NCBI GenBank assembly: GCA_016234655.1
Contig: JACRAU010000027.1
Coordinates: 62,001 to 126,000 of the forward strand
Direction: 5' to 3'
DNA: 64,000 nucleotides
From: Betaproteobacteria bacterium
GTDB lineage: Bacteria; Pseudomonadota; Gammaproteobacteria; Burkholderiales; Thiobacillaceae
Position numbers and translations under genes: made by a program. How positions within the stretch are numbered: position 1 is the stretch's first letter; each line of letters starts with the position of its first letter. The notes beneath the pieces were generated by a model that saw only the letters and a program-made list of their open reading frames with translations, did no database searches and was not told the origin of the DNA. Positions 1 to 9,252 of this stretch are shown in pieces.

Positions 1-667
1 TGTTTTGCAGTTTTTCCCAGGCCTCCAGGCCGTCGTTCGCCTGGATGTGCTTCGCGCCCAGCTTGTCCAGCACCATGATGATCTCCTTGCGGGCGACGGT
101 GGAATCGTCGGCGAAGAACACCGTGGTTTCTTGCTTGGTTTCGAGCTTGGGCAGGGTCGGCATGGGTTTCTCGCCCAGTACCTCGGCCAGGATGCGCTCG
201 ACATCGAGAATGGAAACCAGCCGGCCGTCGTCGAGTTCGGTGATGGCGGTGATCAGGCCATCTTGGCCGGCGATCATGTTCTCGGGCGGTTTGACCTTAT
301 CCCAATCGACCCGAATGATGCGATCCACCTCGTCGACCAGGAAGCCTTGGGTGTGGCGGGAGAACTCGGTGACGATCATGGTCTGGCCCAGCCCTTCCGG
401 GACGTTCTCCAGCTTGATGAACTTGGCCAGGGTGATGACCGGGATGATGCTGCCGCGCAGGGAGATCACGCCCTCGACGCCGTAGGGCATGTTCGGCGTC
501 AGGGTGATCGGCGGGGTGGGCGACACCTCGCGCACCTTGAATACGTTGATGCCGAAGGTCTCGTGCGTTCCCAGCGAGAACAGCAGCAATTCCATCTTGT
601 TGGAGCCCGCCAGTTTGGTGCGGGCGTCCACGGCATCGATCAGCTTGGCCTGTTCCAACTCGTTCAT
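1..667 (-). CDS. cheV: CheV chemotaxis coupling protein, C-terminus cut by window edge
   Basis: The minus strand reads open from an ATG at 667 to the left edge, about 222 residues. It starts MNELEQAKLIDAVDARTKLA and carries a CheW-like domain (about residues 10-165, with the FGINVFKVREV strand and the VEGVISLRGSIIPVI core). A receiver domain begins near residue 185 at TTVFFADDSTVARKE and is cut off, so its phospho-acceptor Asp lies outside the window. CheV proteins couple receptors to CheA and tune adaptation through receiver phosphorylation. It is 11 bp downstream of a second cheV and shares its domain order, so the two look like a tandem duplication in one operon with the upstream MCP. Family call is firm; receptor specificity is unknown. 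Confidence 0.9.
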   Translation of the reverse strand, partial: MNELEQAKLIDAVDARTKLAGSNKMELLLFSLGTHETFGINVFKVREVSPTPPITLTPNMPYGVEGVISLRGSIIPVITLAKFIKLENVPEGLGQTMIVTEFSRHTQGFLVDEVDRIIRVDWDKVKPPENMIAGQDGLITAITELDDGRLVSILDVERILAEVLGEKPMPTLPKLETKQETTVFFADDSTVARKEIIMVLDKLGAKHIQANDGLEAWEKLQN

Positions 668-677
668 TGAGGGTTCC

Positions 678-1619
678 TTACTTCAGCATCCGGCTGAGCA
701 CCTCAGCCAGGCGATGGGGCTCGAACTTCGGCACGTATTCGTCCACGCCGACGGAAATGCCGAGGTTCTTGTTGGCATCGGAGGACAGGGAGGAGTGCAT
801 GAGCACGGGAATGCCCTTGAATCGCGGGTCCGATTTGATGTTCTTGGTCAGTACGTAACCGTCCATTTCCGGCATCTCGACGTCGGTCAGCACCAATTGT
901 ACATAGTCGGTAACGGCGCGGCCCGCCATATCGGCCTGGGCGGCGATCTTTTGCAGCTCTTCCCAAGCCTGCTTGCCGTTGATGGCGGCGATACCCTTGA
1001 CCCCGATGGCCTCCAGGGTGCGCGCGACCTGGTTGCGGGCGACCGAGGAATCGTCGGCATAAAACACCGTACGGTCCGGCGTGCCGATCGGCTCCAGCAC
1101 CTCGAACAGATGGCTGTCGTCGATATTGGTGGTGTCGGACAGTATCTTCTCCACGTCCAGCATCATCACCAGGCGGCCGTCGCGCAATTCGCTGACGGCG
1201 GTGACCAGGCCACCCATCTGGGCGGTCAGCATGGCCGGCGGCACCTTCATCTCGGACCAGTCGATGCGCAGGATGGTATCGACCTCGCCGACCAGGAAGC
1301 CTTGGGTCTGGCCGTTGTATTCGGTCACGATCATGATCGACGGCGGAGCGTCGGTCGAGACGCCGATGTACTTGGCCAGGTCGATTACCGGCACCAGCAC
1401 GCCGCGCAGGCTGACCATGCCCTCGACCGAGGAGGGCATTTCCGGCGCTCGGGTGATCTGCGGAATGCGCATGACTTCGCGCACTTTGAACACGTTGATG
1501 CCGAAGGTCTCTTTCCTGCCGGTCATCTGGTCGGTGCCCAGCGTGAACAGCAGTATCTCTAGTTTATTCGCCCCGGCAAGCTTGGTTCGGGCATCTATGC
1601 GCTTCAGTAGGTCGGACAT
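678..1619 (-). CDS. cheV: CheV chemotaxis coupling protein (second copy)
   Basis: 313 residues. The N-terminal CheW-like domain (about residues 15-170; FGINVFKVREVMRIP and VEGMVSLRGVLVPVIDLA) is followed by a receiver domain (about 185-313) with the acidic pair at TVFYADDSS, the phospho-acceptor Asp in LVLTDVEMPEMDGY and the conserved Lys in YVPKFEPH. Length is normal for CheV. It sits 18 bp after the MCP stop and 11 bp before the next cheV, so MCP-cheV-cheV is probably one transcript. The protein links receptor arrays to CheA in the cytoplasm; the receiver presumably makes coupling phosphorylation-dependent, as known for the family. Compared with its neighbour it has a short insert (DQMTGRK) before the first conserved strand. 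Confidence 0.93.
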   Translation of the reverse strand: MSDLLKRIDARTKLAGANKLEILLFTLGTDQMTGRKETFGINVFKVREVMRIPQITRAPEMPSSVEGMVSLRGVLVPVIDLAKYIGVSTDAPPSIMIVTEYNGQTQGFLVGEVDTILRIDWSEMKVPPAMLTAQMGGLVTAVSELRDGRLVMMLDVEKILSDTTNIDDSHLFEVLEPIGTPDRTVFYADDSSVARNQVARTLEAIGVKGIAAINGKQAWEELQKIAAQADMAGRAVTDYVQLVLTDVEMPEMDGYVLTKNIKSDPRFKGIPVLMHSSLSSDANKNLGISVGVDEYVPKFEPHRLAEVLSRMLK

Positions 1620-1636
1620 CGCATTTCCTGTGCGTG

Positions 1637-3304
1637 CTAACTTGTTAATCTAAAACGGCTGACTGCGTCTTTCAAGCGTCCCGACAGGCTAGTCAGACCC
1701 TGCGCGGCCTGGGTCGAGCTTTCGGCGGCGCCTCTATTCTTCTGGGCCATGTCCAGAATATCGTCAACCCGTTGGGCGATCGCTTGGCTAGCGGCGTCCT
1801 GTTCCCGACGTATGCGGTCTATATTGTGGATTAGGTTTGTGACATTGGCTACTGCGCCGTTGATTTCGGCGATCGCCTGGCCGGCTTGCACGGCCATTTC
1901 CACACCCTGGGCGACCTCCTGGCTACCTTGCTCGATGGCGGTGACCGCCTTGCCGGTCTCGGTCTGGATGGTTTCGATGGTGCTGGATATCTCGGCGGTG
2001 GCCTTGGTGGTGCGCTCGGCCAGCTTGCGCACCTCATCCGCCACCACGGCAAAGCCCCGCCCCTGTTCGCCGGCCCGGGCCGCCTCGATCGCGGCATTTA
2101 GGGCGAGCAGGTTGGTCTGGTCGGCAATGTCCTTGATCACGTTGACGATGCGGCCGATCTCGTCGGAGTGGCGGCCCAGGGCCAGCACGACATCGGACGA
2201 GCGGCTGACGGATTCCGAAATGGCCTGGATGCCGGCGGCGGCCTTGTTGACCACTTCCTCGCCATGCCGTGCCAACTGGCTGGCCTGATCGGCCACCGAG
2301 ACCATGCTTTCGATGTTCTCGCCCACCCGGGCGACAGTGGTCGACAGATTGTGCGCGGCCTCGGCGGTGTCGTTGGCGACCGATTCTTGTCGGCTCGAGG
2401 CCTCGGCTACGGCGCTGCTGTCCTCTGCCGTGCTGCTGGCCGCCTGGCTGACCTCCTCGGCCGAACGGCGAATCTCGCCGATCAGGTTGGCGAATTCGCC
2501 GCTCATGCGATTGAAGGCGGCCGCGACCCGGGACAGCTCGTCCTTGCCGACCACGTTGGCCATGCCGGTCAAGTCGCCCTTGGCCAGCTTGCCGGCGGCC
2601 TGCTCCAGGCCCATCGCGCAGTGGACGATGCTGTGGCGGATGGCCAGGCTGAGAAAGATGGAAAGAATGAGGCCGGCGGCCATGGTGGTGATGGCCGCGC
2701 CGAGCAGGGCGTTGGAAAGCGTGGCGATCTTGTCGCGCGAGGATTGCGCGGCTTGGAGCTGGAAGTTGATTAGCGCATCGGTATCGTCCGACACCACGGC
2801 AAAGGACGGATTGACGAAGGTCTTGTAGTGCTGGTCGGCGCCCTGCCAGTTTTCCGCGCTGTAGAGGTCGCGCAGTTTCATCAGGCCCTCTTGGCCGAAT
2901 TTCATCCGCGAGGCGGCGTATTTGTCGAACAAGGCCCGCTCTTCCGCCGACATGTCATGCTGGCCATAGGCGTTGACGGTTTCGGTGATGGTGCGAATCT
3001 CCTTGTCGATCTCATCGAACTTTTCTTGCGCCAGAAAGGCGTCGGCCCCCATGCGGGCCTCCAGCGCCAGGTTGCGGATGCGCATCTGCTTGTGGCGGAC
3101 CAATTGCATGTCGTTGATCGCCGTGACGTTCTGGTCGTAGATGCTGGAGATCGCCTGGGTGGCTTGGCGGATGCCCCAAATGCCACTCAGGCCGGTGGCC
3201 AGCATCATGATCGAAAGAAACAGGGTCAGGCCCAGCAGGCGGGTGCCGATGGTGTAGCGGTTCAATAATTGAACAAGTTTTGCCAATGGGGGTTGCGGCA
3301 TCAT
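1637..3304 (-). CDS. Methyl-accepting chemotaxis protein, 4-helix-bundle sensor type
   Basis: 555 residues. One membrane segment lies at about 20-44, then a periplasmic four-helix-bundle domain (about 47-195), a second membrane segment (about 198-222), HAMP (about 223-275) and a long cytoplasmic signalling coiled coil. The conserved hairpin tip is present ([39 protein letters not shown]). No C-terminal CheR-tethering pentapeptide is visible; the protein ends SRFRLTS. The ligand cannot be told from sequence. It heads the MCP-cheV-cheV operon, divergent from the FlrB/FlrC-like pair; the region between holds a symmetric sigma-54-like element (3391-3407) about 90 bp upstream of this start. Confidence 0.93.
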   Translation of the reverse strand: MMPQPPLAKLVQLLNRYTIGTRLLGLTLFLSIMMLATGLSGIWGIRQATQAISSIYDQNVTAINDMQLVRHKQMRIRNLALEARMGADAFLAQEKFDEIDKEIRTITETVNAYGQHDMSAEERALFDKYAASRMKFGQEGLMKLRDLYSAENWQGADQHYKTFVNPSFAVVSDDTDALINFQLQAAQSSRDKIATLSNALLGAAITTMAAGLILSIFLSLAIRHSIVHCAMGLEQAAGKLAKGDLTGMANVVGKDELSRVAAAFNRMSGEFANLIGEIRRSAEEVSQAASSTAEDSSAVAEASSRQESVANDTAEAAHNLSTTVARVGENIESMVSVADQASQLARHGEEVVNKAAAGIQAISESVSRSSDVVLALGRHSDEIGRIVNVIKDIADQTNLLALNAAIEAARAGEQGRGFAVVADEVRKLAERTTKATAEISSTIETIQTETGKAVTAIEQGSQEVAQGVEMAVQAGQAIAEINGAVANVTNLIHNIDRIRREQDAASQAIAQRVDDILDMAQKNRGAAESSTQAAQGLTSLSGRLKDAVSRFRLTS

Positions 3305-3390
3305 GTTCTTTCTCCATCCAGTCCAGAGTCGTGTTATTGGAGGCTAAGCCCCAAGACCATTCGGTCTTTAAGACTAGTCCATTAAGTTAT

Positions 3391-3407
3391 GGGCACAAAT
3401 CGTGCCA
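3391..3407. promoter_or_regulatory. Symmetric sigma-54 (-24/-12)-like element, readable in both directions
   Basis: Plus strand reads GGGCAC-AAATC-GTGC (GG 3392-3393, GC 3404-3405, ten bases apart). Minus strand reads TGGCACG-ATTT-GTGC (3407 to 3393), an even closer match to the TGGCACG-N4-TTGC consensus. The two overlap because GGCAC/GTGCC is an inverted repeat. A plus start near 3417 would give a leader of about 33 bases before the kinase ATG at 3450; a minus start near 3381 would give about 77 bases before the MCP. Sigma-54 control of flrBC-type genes is known in other flagellar systems. It could instead be an ordinary operator palindrome. Confidence 0.45.
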
Positions 3408-3449
3408 CCGCTTTGATACTATGCGGTAACTCATCTTAATGACCATGGC

Positions 3450-4289
3450 ATGTCTGTTCCAGTCGAGGACGTTCCGCCTGATGAACTGAAAGAGGCCTTT
3501 GCCCTTTTTAGCGAAACCTCGGCCAAGTTGTCCGAGGCCTATCAGGAATTGCAGAACCAGGTCGCGCACTTGTCGGCCGAGTTGGCGACCGCCAACGGCG
3601 AACTGGCGCGGCGCGAGCGTTTGTCGGCGCTGGGCGAGATGGCCGCGCAACTGGCCCACCAGTTGCGCACCCCATTGGCGGCGGCGCTGCTTTACGTGGG
3701 GCATTTGGCCCGTCCCGGCCTGGCGGAAGCGGATCGCCTGCGTTTTGCCGAAAAGACCCTTTCGCGCTTGCGGTATCTGGAGCGGCTGGTACAGGACATG
3801 CTGTCCTTCGTCAGGGGGCAGCAAGGCACGCCGACGGCCGTGGCGGTGCGGGGCCTGCTGGAGGAATTGGAGCAGGTCATGGAACCGCAGGCGAGCTTGC
3901 AAGGCGTGGCCCTGCATATCGACGAGGCGGCGCCCCTGGTGGTTTCGGCCGATCGGCCGGCCATCCTGGGGGCACTGATCAATCTGGTGGAGAATGCCTT
4001 GCAGGCCAGCCCCCCCGGCAGCACGATCCGTCTGGAGGCCGGTAGCCACGGCAGCCCGTTCGCGGCCTTTCGGGTCGAGGATCAAGGCCCCGGCATTGCC
4101 GACGACATCAAGGCCCGTCTGTTTGAGCCGTTCTTTACCACGCGCGGCGAGGGCAGCGGCCTGGGTTTGGCCATCGTGAAACAAACGGCGGAGGCCCATG
4201 GCGGTTGGGTCGAGGTGGAGTCGGCGCCGGACAAGGGGAGCCGGTTCACCCTCTTCCTGCCGTTGCAAAAAGGAAGCGGGGCGGCATGA
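3450..4289 (+). CDS. Soluble sensor histidine kinase, FlrB/FleS-like
   Basis: 279 residues and no membrane segment, so cytoplasmic. An N-terminal coiled-coil region (about 10-55) precedes the dimerisation/phospho-acceptor helix with His70 (QLAHQLRTPL), then a HATPase domain (about 165-275) with N box LVENALQ, G1 box DQGPGIAD and G2 box GSGLGLAIV. It overlaps the next gene by 4 bp (ATGA), and that gene is a sigma-54 activator followed by fliE. This is the arrangement of FlrB-FlrC/FleS-FleR, which phosphorylates the activator of mid-stage flagellar genes. Shorter than many FlrB proteins, with no recognisable PAS domain. Confidence 0.88.
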   Translation: MSVPVEDVPPDELKEAFALFSETSAKLSEAYQELQNQVAHLSAELATANGELARRERLSALGEMAAQLAHQLRTPLAAALLYVGHLARPGLAEADRLRFAEKTLSRLRYLERLVQDMLSFVRGQQGTPTAVAVRGLLEELEQVMEPQASLQGVALHIDEAAPLVVSADRPAILGALINLVENALQASPPGSTIRLEAGSHGSPFAAFRVEDQGPGIADDIKARLFEPFFTTRGEGSGLGLAIVKQTAEAHGGWVEVESAPDKGSRFTLFLPLQKGSGAA

Positions 4290-5605
4290 GCGCGGGGCAA
4301 GCTGGAATCCTGGTGGTCGAGGACGACGCCGCTTTGAACGAGGCCTTGGTCGATACCTTGGTCCTGGCCGGTTATCGGGTCGATTCGGCGCCTAGCGCCG
4401 AGGCGGCGCTGGCCGCATTGCGCCGCGAGTTGCCCGGCCTGGTCTTATCCGACGTGCAAATGCCGGGCATGGATGGCCACGCCCTCCTGCGCTCGATCAA
4501 AGCGGTCAGTCCGGGCCTGCCCGTGGTGTTGATGACGGCCTATGGCCAGATCGAAAAGGCGGTCGAGGCCATGCGCGACGGCGCCTCGGACTACCTGCCC
4601 AAGCCGTTCGAGCCGGATCGGCTGTTGGCGGTGGTGGCCCGCTATATGCGCTTTACCCAAGACACGGCCGCCAGCGCCATGATCGCCGAAGACCCGGCCA
4701 GCAAGGCGGTATTGGACCTGGCGCTACGGGTGGCGGCCACCGACGCCACCGTGCTGCTCACGGGCGAGTCGGGGGTGGGCAAGGAGGTTTATGCCCGCTT
4801 CCTGCACCAGCATTCCAATCGGGCCAAGGGCCCCTTCGTCGCGGTCAATTGCGCCGCCATTCCGGAAAATCTCTTGGAGGCGACCCTGTTCGGCCACGAG
4901 AAGGGGGCCTTTACCGGCGCGGCCAGTAGCCAGCCGGGCAAGTTCGAGCAGGCCCAGGGCAGCACCATCCTGCTCGACGAGGTCACCGAGGTGCCGCTGC
5001 ACTTGCAGGCCAAGTTGTTGCGGGTGTTGCAAGAGCGCGAGGCCGAACGGGTCGGCGGGCGCAGCCCGATCCGGCTCGATGTCCGGGTGATCGCGGCCAG
5101 CAACCGGGACTTGGCCGAGGCCGTCCGCCAAGGCCGTTTCCGCGACGATCTGTATTACCGGCTCAATGTTTTTCCCTTGGAAATCCCGCCGCTGCGCAAC
5201 CGGCCGAAGGACATCCTGCCCTTGGCGCGGCATTTTCTGGCGCGTTTCGCCAGTTCGGTGGGCAGATATGAACTGCGCTTCAGTTCCGCCGCCGAGGCTG
5301 AATTGACGCGCTATGACTGGCCCGGTAACATCCGCGAGCTAGGCAATGTCGTGCAAAGGGCCATGATATTGGCGCCCGGCACCGAGATCGCGCCCGAGCA
5401 TTTGATGCTGCCCCGGGTACCCGTCAAGGCCGAGGCCGGCGTGGAGGGCAAGGCGATCAAGGATGTCGAGCGGGACATGATTTTGCAGACCTTGGAGCGC
5501 TGCGGCGGTTCGCGCAAGCAGGCGGCCGAGGAACTCGGCATCAGCGAGCGGACTCTACGCTACAAGCTGCAACGCTACAGAGCCGAAGGCGACGAGATTG
5601 TTTAG
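4286..5605 (+). CDS. Sigma-54-dependent response regulator, FlrC/FleR-like
   Basis: 439 residues from the ATG at 4286, chosen over an upstream in-frame start because it overlaps the kinase stop as ATGA and begins directly at the receiver fold. Receiver domain about 5-120 with phospho-acceptor Asp56 (LSDVQMPGMDG); AAA+ domain about 140-370 with Walker A GESGVGKE, the sigma-54-contacting loop GAFTGA, and arginine-finger region LNVFPLEIPPLRNR; C-terminal Fis-type helix-turn-helix (GGSRKQAAEELGISERTL). It should activate sigma-54 promoters of flagellar class III genes after phosphorylation by the upstream kinase. No convincing sigma-54 site was found directly before fliE. Confidence 0.92.
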   Translation: MSAGQAGILVVEDDAALNEALVDTLVLAGYRVDSAPSAEAALAALRRELPGLVLSDVQMPGMDGHALLRSIKAVSPGLPVVLMTAYGQIEKAVEAMRDGASDYLPKPFEPDRLLAVVARYMRFTQDTAASAMIAEDPASKAVLDLALRVAATDATVLLTGESGVGKEVYARFLHQHSNRAKGPFVAVNCAAIPENLLEATLFGHEKGAFTGAASSQPGKFEQAQGSTILLDEVTEVPLHLQAKLLRVLQEREAERVGGRSPIRLDVRVIAASNRDLAEAVRQGRFRDDLYYRLNVFPLEIPPLRNRPKDILPLARHFLARFASSVGRYELRFSSAAEAELTRYDWPGNIRELGNVVQRAMILAPGTEIAPEHLMLPRVPVKAEAGVEGKAIKDVERDMILQTLERCGGSRKQAAEELGISERTLRYKLQRYRAEGDEIV

Positions 5606-5640
5606 CGCGAAAGCGCTGGATGGAATTGAGGGTGACCTCC

Positions 5641-5666
5641 TATAATGGGCCTTGATGGAGGTGGAG
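5641..5666 (+). promoter_or_regulatory. Possible -10 box and strong Shine-Dalgarno ahead of fliE
   Basis: A perfect TATAAT (5641-5646) stands 28 bp before the chosen fliE ATG (5669), followed by a purine-rich GGAGGTGGAG that fixes that start. No -35 hexamer is visible at normal spacing (5618-5623 reads ggatgg), so promoter activity is uncertain. A short hairpin AGCGC-GAAA-GCGCT (5604-5617) lies just upstream at the flrC stop. Confidence 0.35.
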
Positions 5667-5668
5667 CG

Positions 5669-5989
5669 ATGAACAATCCTGGCATCGAGCAAATGGTCAG
5701 CCAACTACGGGCAGTAGCCGCCCAGGCCGGCCAACCGTCCGCGCCGGCCGCGGCCGAGGGCATGGGGCAGGATTTCGGCGCCCTGCTCAAGGCGGCCCTG
5801 GATCAAGTCAATACCGCCCAACAAGACGCCAAGCAACTCGGCCAGCAATTCGAGCTGGGCGATCCGAACGCCAATCTTCAAGACGTCGTGCTTTCCCTGC
5901 AGAAGGCCAGCGTTTCCTTCCAGACCATGGTTCAGGTGCGCAATAAACTGGTTTCCGCCTACCAGGAAATCATGAATATGCAGGTTTGA
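5669..5989 (+). CDS. fliE: Flagellar hook-basal body protein FliE
   Basis: 106 residues from ATG 5669, preceded by a GGAGGTGGAG ribosome site; an in-frame ATG at 5645 has no such site. The C-terminal half holds the FliE signature: DVVLSLQKASVSFQTMVQVRNKLVSAYQEIMNMQV. FliE sits between the MS ring and the proximal rod and is exported by the flagellar type III system without a cleaved signal. Length is normal for the family. It is first in fliEFGHI, with fliF starting 6 bp after its stop. Confidence 0.95.
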   Translation: MNNPGIEQMVSQLRAVAAQAGQPSAPAAAEGMGQDFGALLKAALDQVNTAQQDAKQLGQQFELGDPNANLQDVVLSLQKASVSFQTMVQVRNKLVSAYQEIMNMQV

Positions 5990-5995
5990 TAAGGC

Positions 5996-7609
5996 ATGGC
6001 CGATACGCCTGAGCAATCGTTCGCTAGCATTGCCCAGCGCTTCAACGAGCTTCCCAACCCCCGAAAATTTGCTGTTCTGGTCAGTTTGGCGGCTGCCGTT
6101 GCGCTGGTGGTGGGCCTTTTCCTTTGGGCGCGCACGCCGGACTATCGGGTTTTGTTTTCCAACCTGTCCGAACGCGATGGCGGGGCGGTCGTCACCGCCT
6201 TGCAACAGATGAACGTGCCATACAAGATGGCCGAGGGCAGCGGCGCGATCCTGGTGCCCTCGGAGCAGGTCTACGACCTGCGCTTCCGTTTGGCCTCGCA
6301 GGGTCTGCCACGCGGTGGCGCGGTCGGCTTCGAGCTGATGGACAACGCCAAGATCGGCATGACCCAGTTCCAGGAGCAGGTCACCTATCAGCGGGCCTTG
6401 GAGGGCGAGTTGGCCCGCACCATCCAGGCCTTGTCCCCGGTCGATTCGGCCCGGGTGCATCTGGCCATCCCCAAGCCTTCGGTCTTCATCCGCGACAAGC
6501 AAGAGCCGTCCGCCTCGGTCTTCGTCAATCTCTATGCGGGCCGGGCGCTCGATGTCGCCCAGGTCAATTCCATCGTCCATCTGGTGTCCAGCAGCGTGCC
6601 GGAACTGACGCCCGAGCACGTCACCGTGGTGGACCAGGCCGGCCGCTTGCTGACCGGCAAGAACGACGCCGGCAGCCTGCGCGGCCTGAATGCCGGCCAG
6701 CTCGATTATCTGCGCGAGGTCGAGTCCTATTACGCCAAGCGGGTCGAATCCATCGTGTCGCCCATCGTCGGCGACGGCAACGTCCGGGCCGAGGTGCGGG
6801 CCGACCTCGATTTTTCCGAGATCGAGTCGACCAGCGAGAGCTATAAACCCAATCCGGCGGCGGAGCAGCAGGCGGTGCGCAGCCGCCAGTCGGTGTTGGA
6901 TATCAATGGCGCGGGCAACCAGGCGGCCGGCATTCCGGGCGCCTTGTCCAATCAGCCGCCCGGTCCGGCCACGGCGCCGTTGACCGCGCAGGGCGGGGCG
7001 GCGAACGCGGCGACGGCCCAGACGGCCAGCGGTTCGCGCCGGGAAGAGAACACGATCAATTTCGAGATCGACCGCACGATCCGCCACACCAAGGAATCCA
7101 TGGGCCGGATCAAGCGGCTCTCGGTCGCGGTGGTGGTGAACTACCGGCAGCAGGCGGGGCAGGCGGCCAAGCCCTTGGCGCCGGACGAGATGCAGCAGGT
7201 CACCAACCTGGTGCGCGAGGCGATGGGCTTTAGCCAGGAGCGCGGCGACACCGTCAACGTGGTCAACGCGGCCTTCAGCGAGACCAAGGTGGAGCCGGCC
7301 GACATCCCCTTGTGGAAAGACCCGAGCAACGTGGCCTTCGCGAAAGAGTCGCTGAAGAACCTGCTGGTGATCGGCCTGGCCTTCTACCTGGTATTCGGCG
7401 TCTTGCGCCCCTTGCTCAAGGATTGGCTGAAACCGAAGCCGGTGGAGATCGGGAAAGAGACCGAGGATATCTTGGCCGCCTTCGATGCCAAATTGGCCCA
7501 AAAGGAACTGACGGGCTACGATGCGCATCTGGCGTCGGTGCGTGACTTCGCCAAGCAGAACCCCAAGGCGGCGGCCGACATCATTAAAGAGTGGATATCC
7601 AAGGAATGA
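5996..7609 (+). CDS. fliF: Flagellar MS-ring protein FliF
   Basis: 537 residues with the expected topology: a membrane segment at about 25-44, a large periplasmic ring-building region (FSNLSERDGGAVVTALQQ at the start; YscJ-like core about 50-230), a low-complexity Ala/Gly/Gln linker (about 300-350), and a second membrane segment near 452-470. A cytoplasmic tail then binds FliG. FliF forms the MS ring that houses the export gate. The stop overlaps the fliG start (ATGA), implying translational coupling. Slightly shorter than the enteric protein, with no sign of damage. Confidence 0.96.
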   Translation: MADTPEQSFASIAQRFNELPNPRKFAVLVSLAAAVALVVGLFLWARTPDYRVLFSNLSERDGGAVVTALQQMNVPYKMAEGSGAILVPSEQVYDLRFRLASQGLPRGGAVGFELMDNAKIGMTQFQEQVTYQRALEGELARTIQALSPVDSARVHLAIPKPSVFIRDKQEPSASVFVNLYAGRALDVAQVNSIVHLVSSSVPELTPEHVTVVDQAGRLLTGKNDAGSLRGLNAGQLDYLREVESYYAKRVESIVSPIVGDGNVRAEVRADLDFSEIESTSESYKPNPAAEQQAVRSRQSVLDINGAGNQAAGIPGALSNQPPGPATAPLTAQGGAANAATAQTASGSRREENTINFEIDRTIRHTKESMGRIKRLSVAVVVNYRQQAGQAAKPLAPDEMQQVTNLVREAMGFSQERGDTVNVVNAAFSETKVEPADIPLWKDPSNVAFAKESLKNLLVIGLAFYLVFGVLRPLLKDWLKPKPVEIGKETEDILAAFDAKLAQKELTGYDAHLASVRDFAKQNPKAAADIIKEWISKE

Positions 7610-8604
7610 GCGACGAGGGTCTACATCGCAGCGCGATCCTGATGCTGAGCCTCGGCCATGAAGAGGCCTCGGAGGTGTTCAAGCATCTGGGGCCGCGCGA
7701 GGTGCAGAAGCTCGGCACGCACATGGCCAAGCTGGAAAACGTCGGCCGCGAGGAGATCGAGAAGGTTCTCGAAGACTTTCGCATGGACACGGTGGGCCGA
7801 GTCAGCCTGGCGGACTCCGACGAATACCTGCGCACCGTGCTGCGCAAGGCCCTGGGCGACGACAAGGCCAATAGCGTCATCGAACGCATCCTGCAGGGCC
7901 AGGACAATACCGGTATCGAGGGCCTGAAGTGGATGGACGCGGCCTCGGTGGCGGAGATGATCCGCAACGAGCACCCGCAGATCATCGCGACCATCCTCGT
8001 GCATCTGGACCGCGACCATGCCAGCGAGGTCATGCAGTTCTTCGTCGAGCGCCTGCGCAACGACGTGATGATGCGCATCGCCACGCTGGAAGGCGTGCAA
8101 CCGTCCGCCTTGCGCGAATTGAACGACGTGTTGTCGCAACTGCTGTCGGGCGGCGACCGCACCAAGAAGAGTTCGGTCGGCGGCGTGCAGGCGGCGGCCG
8201 ATATCCTCAACTACATGGCGGGCACCCAGGAGGCCTCGGTCCTGGCCAGCATCCGCGAGCAGGACCCGGAACTGGCGCAGGCCATCCAGGACAAGATGTT
8301 CACCTTCGACAACTTGATGGATATGGACGACCGCTCGATCCAATTGCTGCTGCGCGAGGTGCAGTCGGAGAGCCTGATCGTCGCGCTCAAGGGCACCAAC
8401 CAAGACCTCAAGGAAAAGATATTCAAGAACATGTCGAGCCGCGCTTCCGAGGCGCTCAAGGAGGACTTGGAGGCCAAGGGCGCGGTACGGCTCTCCGAGG
8501 TCGAGGCCGAACAAAAGGAAATCCTCAAGATCGTGCGGCGCTTGGCCGACGAAGGCCAGATCGTGCTCGGCGGCAAGGGCGGCGAAGAAAGCCTGGTCGA
8601 GTAA
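7606..8604 (+). CDS. fliG: Flagellar motor switch protein FliG
   Basis: 332 residues from ATG 7606, which overlaps the fliF stop. An in-frame ATG 15 bp upstream lies inside fliF and is less likely. The N-terminal FliF-binding domain, middle domain with the EHPQ motif near residue 122 (RNEHPQIIATILVHLD) and C-terminal torque domain with charged helix residues (DMDDRSIQLLLREVQSE) are all present. FliG transmits rotation from MotAB and switches direction through FliM. Sits between fliF and fliH as in most proteobacteria. Confidence 0.96.
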   Translation: MSDEGLHRSAILMLSLGHEEASEVFKHLGPREVQKLGTHMAKLENVGREEIEKVLEDFRMDTVGRVSLADSDEYLRTVLRKALGDDKANSVIERILQGQDNTGIEGLKWMDAASVAEMIRNEHPQIIATILVHLDRDHASEVMQFFVERLRNDVMMRIATLEGVQPSALRELNDVLSQLLSGGDRTKKSSVGGVQAAADILNYMAGTQEASVLASIREQDPELAQAIQDKMFTFDNLMDMDDRSIQLLLREVQSESLIVALKGTNQDLKEKIFKNMSSRASEALKEDLEAKGAVRLSEVEAEQKEILKIVRRLADEGQIVLGGKGGEESLVE

Positions 8605-8610
8605 CAATTC

Positions 8611-9252
8611 ATGTCCCGCATCATTTCCAAGGAAGAGCTCACCGCTTACCAGCGCTGGGAGTTGGGCGTCTTCGAGCAGGAGCGGCACGGCGAGGGCGAA
8701 GAAGCTCGGCCGGAGGCCGAGGCCGAAGAAGTGCGGCTGCCGACGGCGGAGGATGTCGAGCGCATCCACCAGGAGGCCTGGCAGGAAGGCTACCAATTGG
8801 GCCTGGCGGAAGGCCGGCAGGCCGGCGAGGCCTATAGCCGGCAGGTCGAGGCGCTGTTCCAGGCGCTGGATCAGGAGAAACTCCAGCAAGACCAGGTGTT
8901 GGCCGAGGAGGTGCTGCAACTGGCCATCGCCATCGCCCAGCAAGTGGTCGGTGCCGCGCTGCAACTCGATCCGAGGCTCATGCTGAAGACCGTGCAACAA
9001 GCTTTGGCGCAACTGCCGACCTTGAGCGGCCACCCGAAGCTGGTCGTGCATCCGAGCGATGTCGACATCGTCAAGGGCTGGCTGGCGCACGAGCATGGCC
9101 ACCTCAACTGGCGGGTCGTCGAGGACGAGGGCATGAGCCCAGGCGGTTTCCGTATCGAGAGCGGGCAGGGCGAGTTGGAGTCGACCTTGCCCACGCGCTG
9201 GCGGGAAACCGTGGCCGCCTTGGGGGCCGATCCAGAGTGGCTGAAGAAATAA
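8611..9252 (+). CDS. fliH: Flagellar export ATPase regulator FliH
   Basis: 213 residues. An acidic N-terminal region (about 15-50) is followed by a long helical segment with small-residue spacing ([20 protein letters not shown]), typical of FliH GxxxG-like repeats. The C-terminal domain (about 100-205) matches the FliH/YscL ATPase stator fold ([20 protein letters not shown], ending with [11 protein letters not shown]). FliH binds and restrains FliI and links it to the C ring. The gene overlaps fliI by 16 bp. Family call rests on motif pattern and position. Confidence 0.92.
   Translation: MSRIISKEELTAYQRWELGVFEQERHGEGEEARPEAEAEEVRLPTAEDVERIHQEAWQEGYQLGLAEGRQAGEAYSRQVEALFQALDQEKLQQDQVLAEEVLQLAIAIAQQVVGAALQLDPRLMLKTVQQALAQLPTLSGHPKLVVHPSDVDIVKGWLAHEHGHLNWRVVEDEGMSPGGFRIESGQGELESTLPTRWRETVAALGADPEWLKK

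Noticed and set aside
3353-3368. AAGACC-ATTC-GGTCTT hairpin upstream of the MCP as a terminator
   Set aside because: Only a 6-bp stem, no T-run, and located in a divergent promoter region.
5669-5989. Longer FliE start at 5645
   Set aside because: No ribosome site there, and it would overlap the TATAAT; the ATG at 5669 has a strong one.
5705-7528. 607-residue minus-strand ORF opposite fliE/fliF
   Set aside because: Shadow of fliF; low-complexity Gly/Arg/His content and no start or motif support.
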